Part shown: positions 27,946-37,807 of the stretch, one piece after another
Layout of the letters: each line of letters starts with the position of its first letter
Numbering within the stretch: the first letter of the stretch is position 1
From: Deltaproteobacteria bacterium
Lineage (GTDB): Bacteria > Myxococcota_A > UBA9160 > UBA6930
Length of the DNA: 50,836 bases
Assembly: GCA_019312665.1 (NCBI GenBank)
Contig: JAFDCZ010000043.1
Location: forward strand, 1 to 50,836
Direction: 5' to 3'
Notes under the pieces: model-generated
What the model saw: only the letters and a program-made list of their open reading frames with translations
Databases searched by the model: none
Told to the model about the DNA's origin: nothing
Program-made: the position numbers and the translations under genes

Positions 27946-30614
27946 TCAAATCCGCCCGTGACACTCCGATGATGCGGCAGTACCTCGGCTTGAAGGCCCA
28001 GGTGCCCGACGCTTTCCTGTTCTATCGGATGGGCGATTTCTACGAGCTCTTCTTCGAGGACGCAGAGCGGGCTGCGCCGCTGCTCGAGATCACGCTCACG
28101 ACACGCGACAAGAACAAGCCCGATCCGATCCCGATGTGTGGAGTGCCGGTGCACAGCGCCGAGGGGTACATCCGCAAGCTGGCAGATCTCGGCCATCGGG
28201 TCGCGTTATGCGAACAGGTGGAAGACGCCAAGCAGGCGGCGGGGCGCAAGCTGGTGCGGCGCGAAGTCGTGGAGGTGGTGACGCCCGGCCTGGTCGGCGA
28301 TCCGACGGGCCTCGCGGGTTCCCAGGAGGTGGCCCTCGCGGTCATCGCCCGGTTGGGCGGAGCCTTCGGGCTCGCGGTGCTCGATGCCTCGACCGGCAAT
28401 TTTAGAGCCACGTCCGCGGATGCGGCCCCGGATGGGGGGCTCCCAAGCAGCCTAAGCGACGAGCTCGAGCGCATCGCGCCGCGGGAGCTTCTGGTGGGGC
28501 CCGATTGGCGCGGATCGGTCGAGACTCTTCTCGACGCGCGGATTCCTGCGACCGTGCTGCGCGTCGTCGATTCCGACCACTTCGATCCGGAGTGCGCGCC
28601 GGGCCATCCCCATGGCTTCCTGGCCGACGCGGCAGATCCCCGGATGGCCGCCGCGGGCGCGGCGCTTCGTTACCTGGCCGACCATCAGCCGGCGGCCATG
28701 GCTCAGGCGCCTCGCCTTCGCCTCTACGGCCTGGCCGACGCGATGGTGCTGGACGGCGCCACGCGCCGGCACCTGGAACTCTTCGAGAGCCACGAGGATC
28801 GCTCGCGCAGCGGGACCCTGATCGAACGGATGGATGATACGCGCACCGCACTCGGCGCGCGTTGCCTCGCCCGTTGGATGGCGTACCCGCTGATCGATCC
28901 GAACGCGATTCGTGCGCGGCAGGATGGCGTTGCGGCGCTCTTCGAGGACGATCGGGGCCGCCACCGCTTGCGAGAGGCATTGGGAGGTGTCCGCGACCTG
29001 GAGCGGATCTTCGCGCGTTGCCAGCGTCCAGGTGCGGAGCCGCGAGATGTCGCGGCCCTCCGGGATTCGATCGCGGCCCTCCCGGGTGTAGCGACCGCCC
29101 TGGCAGCCCGCGATGGCGGCTTGTTGGCCGAGGTGACGACTGCGCTGCGGATGCCGAAGCCTCTGCCGGAGTTGGACGAGCTGCTGGCGGACGCGCTGGT
29201 AGATGAACCGAAGCCCCTGCCGCGGGGCTCGCGGGGCGCCAACGAAACGGGATACATACGGGCAGGTTTTCGAAGTGAGCTCGATGTCGTGCGCGAGGCC
29301 GCGAGCAAGGGACGGGAGTGGATCGCGGGCCTCGAGGCCGAGGAGAAGGAGCGCACGGGAATCTCCACCCTGAAGGTCCGCTTCCATCCGGTGCATGGCT
29401 ACGCGTTGGAGGTCACGAAGACGAACCTCGACCGCGTGCCCGAAGACTATGAACGCAAACAAACGCTGAAGGGCGCCGAGCGCTTCACGACCCCCGCGCT
29501 GCGGGAGATGGAGGGCAGCGTTCTCGGTGCGACCGAGCGTGCGGCTGCTCTCGAGCGGGAGATCTTCGAGGAGGTACGCCAGACGGCGCTGTCCCGTGCC
29601 ACGGAGATCCGTGAAGCCGCCGAGGCCGTTGGCGAGCTCGACGCGCTCCAATCCCTGGCAGAAGTTGCGCGGCAAGACGGCTGGGTGCGCCCCGTCGTCG
29701 ATGAGGGCACGGGGCTTTCCGTGACGGCCGGCCGGCATCCTGTCGTGGAGCACATCCTACGCAGGGCGGGGGAGGAATACGTCGCCAACGATACCGAGCT
29801 CGACCCACGAGAAACGCAACTGCTGCTGATGACCGGCCCTAACATGTCCGGCAAGAGCACCTACCTGCGTCAGGTGGCCATCCTCGTCCTGCTGGCCCAG
29901 ATGGGCAGCTTCCTCCCTGCTGAAGCCGCTCGCATCGGTGTCGTCGACCGGGTCTTCACCCGCGTGGGGGCCTCGGATCGGCTGGCTCGTGGCGAGTCCA
30001 CGTTCATGGTGGAGATGCGTGAGACCGCAGAGATCCTCGCCCAGGCGTCGCCCCGTAGCCTGATCATCCTGGACGAGATCGGCCGCGGAACCAGCACCTT
30101 TGACGGCTTGTCGATCGCATGGGCGGTCGCAGAGTATCTGCACGATACGCCCGGGCTGCGCGCGCGCACTCTCTTTGCGACGCATTACCACGAGCTGGCA
30201 GATCTGGCGCGCACCCGCGCGGCCGTGGAGAACGCACACTTCGAGGCGCGTGAGTGGAAGGAAGAGGTGTTGTTCTTGCGACGCCTGGCACCCGGCCCGG
30301 CGAACCGCTCCTACGGCATCCAGGTGGCGCGGCTGGCTGGGCTGCCTTCCGCCGTGATCGAGCGAGCCCGGGAAATCCTTGCGCGGCTCGAGGAAGATGA
30401 GCTCTCGCCCGACGGCCGCCCGCGGTTGGCTGGCCAGGCCGACGGCCCCCAGGCCGATGCGCAGCTGGCGCTGTTCTCGACCGCCGGCCCGGATCCGACC
30501 GAAGAGGAGGTCCTTGGGGAGTTGCGCGCCCTCGAGCCCGATGACACGACGCCTCGACAGGCCCTGGAGCTCCTCGCGGCCTGGCGAAAGCGCCTCGGAA
30601 AGGGCTCGTCGTGA
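27942..30614 (+). CDS. mutS: DNA mismatch repair protein MutS
   Basis: FYRMGDFYELF; GPNMSGKSTYLRQVA; DEIGRGTSTFDG; ATHYHEL. Confidence 0.97.
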   Translation: MIKSARDTPMMRQYLGLKAQVPDAFLFYRMGDFYELFFEDAERAAPLLEITLTTRDKNKPDPIPMCGVPVHSAEGYIRKLADLGHRVALCEQVEDAKQAAGRKLVRREVVEVVTPGLVGDPTGLAGSQEVALAVIARLGGAFGLAVLDASTGNFRATSADAAPDGGLPSSLSDELERIAPRELLVGPDWRGSVETLLDARIPATVLRVVDSDHFDPECAPGHPHGFLADAADPRMAAAGAALRYLADHQPAAMAQAPRLRLYGLADAMVLDGATRRHLELFESHEDRSRSGTLIERMDDTRTALGARCLARWMAYPLIDPNAIRARQDGVAALFEDDRGRHRLREALGGVRDLERIFARCQRPGAEPRDVAALRDSIAALPGVATALAARDGGLLAEVTTALRMPKPLPELDELLADALVDEPKPLPRGSRGANETGYIRAGFRSELDVVREAASKGREWIAGLEAEEKERTGISTLKVRFHPVHGYALEVTKTNLDRVPEDYERKQTLKGAERFTTPALREMEGSVLGATERAAALEREIFEEVRQTALSRATEIREAAEAVGELDALQSLAEVARQDGWVRPVVDEGTGLSVTAGRHPVVEHILRRAGEEYVANDTELDPRETQLLLMTGPNMSGKSTYLRQVAILVLLAQMGSFLPAEAARIGVVDRVFTRVGASDRLARGESTFMVEMRETAEILAQASPRSLIILDEIGRGTSTFDGLSIAWAVAEYLHDTPGLRARTLFATHYHELADLARTRAAVENAHFEAREWKEEVLFLRRLAPGPANRSYGIQVARLAGLPSAVIERAREILARLEEDELSPDGRPRLAGQADGPQADAQLALFSTAGPDPTEEEVLGELRALEPDDTTPRQALELLAAWRKRLGKGSS

Positions 30615-31828
30615 GCCGCGCTGTCGCCATCAGCTGGCTGGGTCTCTTCGCGATCGTGCTGCTCGGAGCCGAGCGGCCACCGGGGCTGGCCGATGTGCGG
30701 GACGTACGGCATTGGTCGTACAAGAACTACACACGAGTGGTCGTCGAGCTCTCCGGCCCGACCGGTCGCAGTGAAGTCAAGCGGCTCGCTGCCGATCGGA
30801 AAGCCGGGCGACCTGAGCGGATCTACCTGGATCTCCCCAACGTCTGGGTGGGAACACGTTATGCGGATCCGATACGGGTCGGCGATGGCCTGCTGCGGGG
30901 CATCCGGCTTGGGCAGAACCGTGCCACGGCCTCACGTCTGGTGATCGATCTCGAGCGCTACGAACGGCATCGGCTCTTCCAGCTCACGTCGCCGGATCGA
31001 CTCGTTCTCGATATCTACGCGCATCGTGGGCCGCATGGTGGCACGATCACAGCGCGCCATCCGTCCGCCCAAAAGGCGCCTCGAGGAGCCCCGCCGGCAC
31101 TCAAGGCGGCGCCGTCCCCCCGGACTTCGTTGCGTCCCGTCCATACGGTCGTGATCGACCCGGGCCATGGCGGGGACGATCCTGGTGCCGTCGGCGTTGG
31201 AGGAGTTCGCGAGAAGGATGTGACCCTCCGGCTCGCCCGGGAGTTGGCCCTACGCTTGCGGGAGCGAGGCTTCCAGGTGTTCCTGACCCGGGAACGGGAC
31301 CAGAAGGTGAGTCTCGAGGCGCGTACCGCCTTCGCGGAAGGCAAGGGAGCAGATGTCTTCGTCTCGATCCATGCCAACGCGGCCCGCCGACGCGGAGCCC
31401 ATGGCATTGAGACCTACTTCCTGGACAAGGGGCACGAGCGTCACTCTCTACGTGTGGCAGCGCGAGAGAACGGTGTGCCGCCCAATGAGCTCGATGCGCT
31501 CCAACGGGCCGTCGCCGGGCTCAAGGTCTCCGAGATGTCGATCCAATCGCGATCCCTCGCGCGTGCCGTTCACGGAAAGATGGTGAAGGGGGTCCGAAAA
31601 ACCCACGGATCCGTGAAGGATCTGGGCGTCAAGCAGGCTCCGTTCCACGTGCTGTTCCTTTCGGGGATGCCCTCGATCCTGATCGAAACCGGCTTCGTCA
31701 CTCATCCGCAGGAGGCGAAACGCCTGGCGAGCCGCTTCTACCGCGCGGTCCTTGCGGAGCAGATTGCCCGGGGCCTCTCCTCCTACCGGAGCGAGCGGAG
31801 TGCGAAGCTCGCGAGGCACGCGTCTTGA
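30611..31828 (+). CDS. N-acetylmuramoyl-L-alanine amidase (AMIN plus Amidase_3)
   Basis: VVIDPGHGGDDPGAVG; FVSIHANAA; LIETGFVTHPQEA; N-terminal AMIN-like domain. Confidence 0.92.
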   Translation: MSRAVAISWLGLFAIVLLGAERPPGLADVRDVRHWSYKNYTRVVVELSGPTGRSEVKRLAADRKAGRPERIYLDLPNVWVGTRYADPIRVGDGLLRGIRLGQNRATASRLVIDLERYERHRLFQLTSPDRLVLDIYAHRGPHGGTITARHPSAQKAPRGAPPALKAAPSPRTSLRPVHTVVIDPGHGGDDPGAVGVGGVREKDVTLRLARELALRLRERGFQVFLTRERDQKVSLEARTAFAEGKGADVFVSIHANAARRRGAHGIETYFLDKGHERHSLRVAARENGVPPNELDALQRAVAGLKVSEMSIQSRSLARAVHGKMVKGVRKTHGSVKDLGVKQAPFHVLFLSGMPSILIETGFVTHPQEAKRLASRFYRAVLAEQIARGLSSYRSERSAKLARHAS

Positions 31829-31845
31829 GCGGGGCGCCTCGATGA
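31825..31845 (+). other. candidate micro-ORF (M)SGAPR bridging amidase and glnD
   Basis: TTGA overlap with amidase stop; TGA overlaps glnD ATG (ATGA). Confidence 0.3.
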
Positions 31846-34580
31846 GTGGCGAACCGGCTCTCGACCAGTTCATTCCGCCCTACGCATCGGGCGAAGAGCG
31901 CGAATCTCGCGCCACTGCGGAGGCGGCGCGAGGGTACCTGGCCGAGTTGCGCGCCTTTCTGGCGGAGCGCCAACGCCAAGGCGATTCGGGTCATGCGATC
32001 AACATCCTCCACTCCGATGCCATCGACCGGTTGCTCCGGCGCCTCTTCGAGGTTGCCGAGTTCACCTACTACACGGATGAGGGGGAGCTCGACGCCCGTG
32101 TGAGTATCGCTGCGGTCGGCGGGTTCGCTCGGCGGGAGATGGCGATCGGTTCGGACGTGGACCTGCTCTTCCTGCATGACGGCGACGAGATCAGCCCCTA
32201 CGCGGCCCGGATCGCGGAGTGGATCCAGTATTGCCTCTGGGATGCAGGCCTCCAGGTTGGCGCAGCCTTGCGAAACCTGGATGAGACCATCGCGATGGGT
32301 CAAGAGGACATGACCGCCAAGACGACCGTGCTTGGCGCGCGTTTTCTTGCGGGCGATCCGACGCTCTTTCACGAGTTCACCACCGCGGTTCGTGATCGGC
32401 TGATCCCGGACGTCGGCGTGTTCGTGCGTGAGCTCCAAGAACTCTGGCAGGCCCGCCATGCGAAGTTCGGAGATTCGCTCTACCTCCTGCAGCCGAACCT
32501 CAAGGAGGGCGCTGGTGGTTTGCGGGACTACCACACGGCCTGGTGGGCCGTGCGCGCGAGCGAGCCGCTCTTCCAGGGCCTCGATGATCTCCTGCACGTC
32601 GGGCTGCTCACAGAATCGGAGATGGCCGAATACCGGGGCGGTCTGCAATTCCTCTGGCGGGTGCGGAACCAGCTCCACCTGCTTACGAAACGCAAGACGG
32701 ACCAGATGAGCTTCGAGCTTCAGGAATCTCTTGCCGAGGCACTGGGCTTCGGTTCGGGTCTGAGCCGCAGCGGAGAGCTTCCCGTCGAGCGGTTCATGCG
32801 GGAGTACTACCTGCACGCGCGGGCCGTCCAGACCTTTTCGGAGATCGTGCTCGAGCAATGCGTCTCCCGGGCGGGGCCCCATCGCGGTGCGCCAGTGACG
32901 AAACCGGCGGAAGACGGCTTCCGCGTCGCTGAGGACCACCTCGAGATTCCGCACGCAGCGCATCTTCGCGAGAAACCCGTTCGCATGTTGACGGCCTTCG
33001 CGATTGCTCAGGACCACGACGTTCCGCTCTCCCGAACGGCGCGGCGCTACATCCGCGAGCATCTCCATCTCGTCGATGAAGACTTCCAGAAGAATCCGGA
33101 GGCGGCGGCGGCGCTGCTCCGTATCCTGGGCGCACCGGCTCGGGTGATGCGCACGTTGATGGTGATGAACGAGGTCGGACTCCTCGGCCGCTACCTGCCC
33201 GAGTGGGAGCACATCGTCTGCCGCTGGCAGCACGTCATCTACCACACCTACACCGTGGATGTGCACTCGATCTTTCTGGTCGAAGAACTACGCCGGCTGT
33301 GGAGGGGGAAATACGAGCAAGCGCTTCCCGAGTTGACCGAATTGGTCCGGAATATTCCGGACTTGCCCGCGCTGTATCTGGGTTGCCTGCTTCACGATAT
33401 CGGCAAGGGCATGGGCGGTGACCACTCGAACAAAGGCGCCGATCTCGCCCAGCAATGCTGCGAGCGTCTCGGCTTGGATGCCGAGCGCACCCAGCGGGTC
33501 GTGTTCGTGGTGCGTTGGCACCTGCTGATGTCCCACGTCGCTCAGCGGCGCGATCTGGCCGACCCGAAGGTGATCGTCGATCTGGCCCAGACCTGCGGCG
33601 ATCGCGAGAACCTGCACAACCTGTATCTGGCGACCTTCGCCGATATGCGGGCTTCGTCTGTTTCGGCCTGGACGGAATGGCGTTACGAATTGTTGAAGGA
33701 GCTCTTCGAGCGCACCTCCGAATTCCTCGAATCCGGTGGCGACGATCCACGCTTCGCCCAAAGCCAGATCGATGCGAGGGTCGAGACGCGTCGCACCCAG
33801 GCGGGGCGCGAACTGCAGGCGCTTGGTGTCGCGGAGGCACGCATTCACGAGTTCTTCGACATGATGCCGCGGCGCTACTTCATCTCCCACACTCCGCGCC
33901 AGATCGCGCGTCATGCAAGGGTCGTGCTTTCCCTGGGCCCGGAGCGAAACCAGGCCAGCGCGGTGCGCACGATGCGCGGCGGGTTCAGCGAGTACATCTT
34001 GTGTACCCGCGACGTTCAGCGGCTCTATGCGGATGTAACCGGATCGCTGACGGCCGTCGGCATCAACATTCTTGGCTCGAACGTCTATACCACCCGAACG
34101 GGTCTGGCCCTGGAGATCTATCGGCTGTCGACTCCCGATGGAGGCTCGGCTGAGCAGCAGGCCAGCTGGGATCAGCTGGAAGAGGTGGTGTTGGATGTGT
34201 TGCAAGGCAAGGCGCTCGTAGACGCATTGATCGCGAGCCGCGGCCGGCCCGTCGGCCGCACGCTTTCGCCGTCGCGATCCCCAGCCAGCGTGCAGATCCG
34301 CAACGACGTATCGGATTTCTACACAGTCGTGGATGTGACGGCAGATGATCGCCCGGGGTTGCTCTACGACTTGACCCGGACTCTGGCGGAGCACGATCTC
34401 GAGGTCTTCATTTCCAAGGCGACAACCGTGCTCGATCAAGTGGCGGACACGTTCTATGTCAAAGGGCCGGGCGCGAAGAAGATCACGAAGCCAGAGGAAC
34501 TGGTGGCACTCGAGGAGGAGTTGACGCTCGCCGCTCGAGCGGATCCCCCGGAAAAGGGAGAGCCCCGGGATGGCGCTTGA
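31842..34580 (+). CDS. glnD: bifunctional uridylyltransferase/uridylyl-removing enzyme
   Basis: VGGFARREMAIGSDVDLLFLHDG; HD domain LHDIGKGMGGDHS; two C-terminal ACT-like domains. Confidence 0.93.
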   Translation: MSGEPALDQFIPPYASGEERESRATAEAARGYLAELRAFLAERQRQGDSGHAINILHSDAIDRLLRRLFEVAEFTYYTDEGELDARVSIAAVGGFARREMAIGSDVDLLFLHDGDEISPYAARIAEWIQYCLWDAGLQVGAALRNLDETIAMGQEDMTAKTTVLGARFLAGDPTLFHEFTTAVRDRLIPDVGVFVRELQELWQARHAKFGDSLYLLQPNLKEGAGGLRDYHTAWWAVRASEPLFQGLDDLLHVGLLTESEMAEYRGGLQFLWRVRNQLHLLTKRKTDQMSFELQESLAEALGFGSGLSRSGELPVERFMREYYLHARAVQTFSEIVLEQCVSRAGPHRGAPVTKPAEDGFRVAEDHLEIPHAAHLREKPVRMLTAFAIAQDHDVPLSRTARRYIREHLHLVDEDFQKNPEAAAALLRILGAPARVMRTLMVMNEVGLLGRYLPEWEHIVCRWQHVIYHTYTVDVHSIFLVEELRRLWRGKYEQALPELTELVRNIPDLPALYLGCLLHDIGKGMGGDHSNKGADLAQQCCERLGLDAERTQRVVFVVRWHLLMSHVAQRRDLADPKVIVDLAQTCGDRENLHNLYLATFADMRASSVSAWTEWRYELLKELFERTSEFLESGGDDPRFAQSQIDARVETRRTQAGRELQALGVAEARIHEFFDMMPRRYFISHTPRQIARHARVVLSLGPERNQASAVRTMRGGFSEYILCTRDVQRLYADVTGSLTAVGINILGSNVYTTRTGLALEIYRLSTPDGGSAEQQASWDQLEEVVLDVLQGKALVDALIASRGRPVGRTLSPSRSPASVQIRNDVSDFYTVVDVTADDRPGLLYDLTRTLAEHDLEVFISKATTVLDQVADTFYVKGPGAKKITKPEELVALEEELTLAARADPPEKGEPRDGA

Positions 34581-35502
34581 GCTGTCCACGGCGATCGACC
34601 GTTTCCTCCGGCATCTGGTGGTGGAGCGGGGACTGCGCCCGAATACGCTCGAAGCCTATGGCCGAGATCTGGCACGGTTTGCGGATATGCTCGAACGGGA
34701 TGGCGTTCGGGAGGCCGCTTCGATCAAACGACGGCACGTGACGGGCTTCCTCGAAGCGCTGGAACAAGAGGGCCTGGCGGCTCGCAGCCGGGCGAGGATG
34801 GCCGTGTCCGTCCGCAGGTTCGTGCGCCACCTGGTCGCCACCGGTCGGCTCGCGAAGGATCCGAGCGAGGGCGTGGGCTCGCCTCGCACGGGGCGACCCT
34901 TGCCCAAAGTGCTGCGGCCGGACGAGACCGAGGCGCTCCTCGGTGCGACGAGCGGCGATGATCCGCTCTCGGTGCGTGACCGCGCCATGCTCGAAGTGCT
35001 CTACGGCGCGGGGCTGCGGGTCAGCGAACTCGTGGGTCTTCCCCTGGCGGCGGTTGATGCCCGAGCGGGCTGGCTCCGGGTCGTGGGCAAGGGCGGGAAG
35101 GAGCGCATCGTGCCGCTGGGCGAACCTGCCTTGTTGGCGATCGACCGGTATCTGGAAGAGGCGCGCCCCGTCTTGCTGGGCAAGGCACAACGCAGTGTGG
35201 ACGCACTTTTCCTGGGCCGACGAGGCCAGGCCATGACGCGCCAGAACTTCTTCCAGCGGCTGCGGGGCGTCGCGCTGCGTGCTGGCGTGCCCACCGAGCG
35301 GGTCTCGCCCCACGTGCTTCGCCATGCATTTGCGACGGATCTCGTCGAGGGGGGCGCGGACCTTCGGGCCGTTCAAACCATGCTCGGCCACGCGGACCTC
35401 TCGACCACCCAGATCTACACCCACGTCAGCGGCGGGCGCTTGCGTGATCTCGTCGAAACACATCACCCGCGAGGCTCTGGAAGGCCGAGGCGCACGCGAT
35501 GA
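34570..35502 (+). CDS. xerD: tyrosine recombinase XerD-like
   Basis: GAGLRVSELVGL; VSPHVLRHAFATDLVEGGADLRAVQTMLGHADLSTTQIYTHV. Confidence 0.92.
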   Translation: MALELSTAIDRFLRHLVVERGLRPNTLEAYGRDLARFADMLERDGVREAASIKRRHVTGFLEALEQEGLAARSRARMAVSVRRFVRHLVATGRLAKDPSEGVGSPRTGRPLPKVLRPDETEALLGATSGDDPLSVRDRAMLEVLYGAGLRVSELVGLPLAAVDARAGWLRVVGKGGKERIVPLGEPALLAIDRYLEEARPVLLGKAQRSVDALFLGRRGQAMTRQNFFQRLRGVALRAGVPTERVSPHVLRHAFATDLVEGGADLRAVQTMLGHADLSTTQIYTHVSGGRLRDLVETHHPRGSGRPRRTR

Positions 35503-35522
35503 CCCCGGGCAGGCGCGTGTGA
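35499..35522 (+). other. candidate micro-ORF MTPGRRV bridging xerD and cca
   Basis: ATGA overlap with xerD stop; TGA overlaps GTG 35519; AAGGCCGAGG SD-like sequence upstream of the ATG. Confidence 0.35.
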
Positions 35523-36859
35523 AGCGGATCGGTCTGGATCCGCTGCGGCGGGCGCTGCCCGAGCCTGCACGGGATGCTGCCCTGGCCATTGCGGCGGCCG
35601 GAGATGCGCTCGGCGTGGGCATCCATCTGGTGGGTGGGCCCGTGCGGGATTTCCTTCTCGACCGACCCCTACGGGATGTAGATCTGGTAGCCGAGCCACG
35701 GGGCGAGATGAAGAACACGGAGGAATCGGCTGCGGCGGCTGTGGCCGGGGCCGCGCAGCTGAAAGGTGCCCGGGTCGTGGTCCATCCGCGCTTCGGTACG
35801 GTTCGAATCGAGTTGGACGGCTTCGTCGTGGACGTGGCCACGGTCCGTTCCGAGACGTACGACGCGCCGGGCGCGCTGCCGACGGTTGCACCGGGCGGGC
35901 TCGAGGAGGACCTCCGACGGCGGGATTTCACGGTGAATGGGATGGCCGCGCCGCTCAACGCCGCGGCACGCAAAGGGCGCTCGGCTCTGATCGATCCCGG
36001 CGAGGGTATGTTGGATCTGGAGCGCGGGCTCTTGCGGGTGTTTCATTCGCGAAGTTTTCAGGATGATCCGACCCGTGCGCTACGTGCCGCTCGCCTGGCG
36101 CCGCGCCTCGGCATGGCACTGGCTCGGCCGAGCCGAAGCGCTTTGCGCGGGGCACTTCGTGACGGCGCGTTCGGTGCCGTGAAGGGTGAACGCTACCAGG
36201 CCGAGTTCGAGAAATTGTTCGCCGATCCCGCGCACGGTTTGGATCCCTCTCAGGCGCTTCGGCTGCTCGATGAGTGGCACGTGTTGGCCGCCCTCGAGCC
36301 GGGCCTTCACCTGCCGCCCACCGCCCGAACACCGATCCGGCGCCTGGGTCGCGATCTGGCCGATGCGTCCGCATCCCTTCAGCCTTGGCTTTCGGGTTTC
36401 ATGCTGTGGCTCGGGCCCCTGCCGGCACCGCTGCGGCGCCGCGTGCTGCGGCGCTTCGCCGTGCGTGGCCGAGCTGCCGAGCGGATCGTTGCCTATCCGC
36501 GCACTGCGGCGCGATTGCTTCGTGCGCTCGGGCGTCGCCGCGGGCGAGGTGCGAGCGACGCCTTGCTACGAGGCATCGGAGCCGAGGAGCTGCAAGCGCT
36601 GGCGGCCGAGGCACCGACGGCGGAGCGCCGCCGGATCCTGCGCTGGCTTCACGAAGATCGTGCCGTTCGCTTGCCGGTTTCGGGTCGGGACCTGCTCGAG
36701 CTCGGCCTCGACGGCCCGGCCGTTGGCCGCGCCCTCGAGCGCATTCGTCTGGCTGTACTCGATCGCAAAGTGCGAAACCGGGAGGACGCGCTCAGCCTGG
36801 CCGCGGAACTGGCTCGCCGAAGACCCCGGAAGCCCCGCAGTCGTCCTGGGTCGTCATGA
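35519..36859 (+). CDS. CCA tRNA nucleotidyltransferase / poly(A) polymerase family
   Basis: IHLVGGPVRDFLLDRPLRDVDLV; LEEDLRRRDFTVNGMA; FQDDPTRALRAARLAPRLG. Confidence 0.9.
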   Translation: MKRIGLDPLRRALPEPARDAALAIAAAGDALGVGIHLVGGPVRDFLLDRPLRDVDLVAEPRGEMKNTEESAAAAVAGAAQLKGARVVVHPRFGTVRIELDGFVVDVATVRSETYDAPGALPTVAPGGLEEDLRRRDFTVNGMAAPLNAAARKGRSALIDPGEGMLDLERGLLRVFHSRSFQDDPTRALRAARLAPRLGMALARPSRSALRGALRDGAFGAVKGERYQAEFEKLFADPAHGLDPSQALRLLDEWHVLAALEPGLHLPPTARTPIRRLGRDLADASASLQPWLSGFMLWLGPLPAPLRRRVLRRFAVRGRAAERIVAYPRTAARLLRALGRRRGRGASDALLRGIGAEELQALAAEAPTAERRRILRWLHEDRAVRLPVSGRDLLELGLDGPAVGRALERIRLAVLDRKVRNREDALSLAAELARRRPRKPRSRPGSS

Positions 36860-36966
36860 CCACCGGAAGCTGCCCGATGGCGCATGATTGTGCGTGGGAA
36901 TCTGCGCACCAATCGGTATCCTCCGAAAACCCCCCGGACCCCTCGCCTCTGCGGAGCGTCCCATGA
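36856..36966 (+). other. candidate 36-codon sORF bridging cca and scpA
   Basis: MTTGSCPMAHDCAWESAHQSVSSENPPDPSPLRSVP; ATGA at both ends. Confidence 0.35.
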
Positions 36967-37799
36967 GTTTTGCGACCGAACCTGATGCCGCCGAGAGCGG
37001 AGCACAACCGCTCGGCTCGGCGTATTCCGTCAAGCTGGAGGTCTTCGAGGGTCCCCTCGATCTCCTCCTGCATTTGATCCGCCTGAACGAGGTGGACATC
37101 GCCGAGATCTCGATCGCGGACATCGCGAAGCAGTACATCGAGTACCTGGCCCTGATGGAGGAGCTCAACCTCGATGTGGCCGGCGAGTACCTCTTGATGG
37201 CGGCCACCCTCGCCTGGATCAAGAGCCGGATGATCCTCCCGCGCAATGACGAGGAAGAGGAGGACGAAGGCCTCGATCCCCGGGCCGAGCTGGTCGCCCG
37301 CTTGCTCGAATACCAGCGCTTCAAGGAAGTGTCCGAGGAGCTGGGAGAGCGACGGCTGCTGGGTCGGGACATCTATGCGGCCACGCCCCCGGAGCTGGAG
37401 GGGACGCCCGAGGGTGAGCGGGAAATCGCCGTCGACCTGGTGCGCCTGGTCGAAGCCTTCCGCCGTGTCCTCAAGGAGGCCAAGCCCGAGAGCCACGCTC
37501 ACGAGGTCGAGGCGGAGACGGTGACGGTCCGCGATTGCATGACCGTGATCATGGATGTGCTGGGCGATGTGGCCCAGATCGAATTCGAGCAGGTCTTCCT
37601 GCAGAGTCCCTCCGGCGCTGCGCCCTCTCGGCCGGTGTTGGTCACCACGTTCCTGGCGCTCCTCGAGCTCGTGCGCCTGGAGGCGGTGCGGATTTATCAG
37701 GGAACCGATGAAGACTCGGTGCCGCAAGGACCGATCCACCTGCGCCGCGCGGACGAGGGCGAAGTCGCCTGGAATGAACGCGTGGCGGAGATCATGTAG
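36963..37799 (+). CDS. scpA: segregation and condensation protein A
   Basis: YSVKLEVFEGPLDLLLHLIRLNEVDIAEISIADIAKQYIEYL. Confidence 0.95.
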   Translation: MSFATEPDAAESGAQPLGSAYSVKLEVFEGPLDLLLHLIRLNEVDIAEISIADIAKQYIEYLALMEELNLDVAGEYLLMAATLAWIKSRMILPRNDEEEEDEGLDPRAELVARLLEYQRFKEVSEELGERRLLGRDIYAATPPELEGTPEGEREIAVDLVRLVEAFRRVLKEAKPESHAHEVEAETVTVRDCMTVIMDVLGDVAQIEFEQVFLQSPSGAAPSRPVLVTTFLALLELVRLEAVRIYQGTDEDSVPQGPIHLRRADEGEVAWNERVAEIM

Positions 37800-37807
37800 G
37801 AGCTGGG

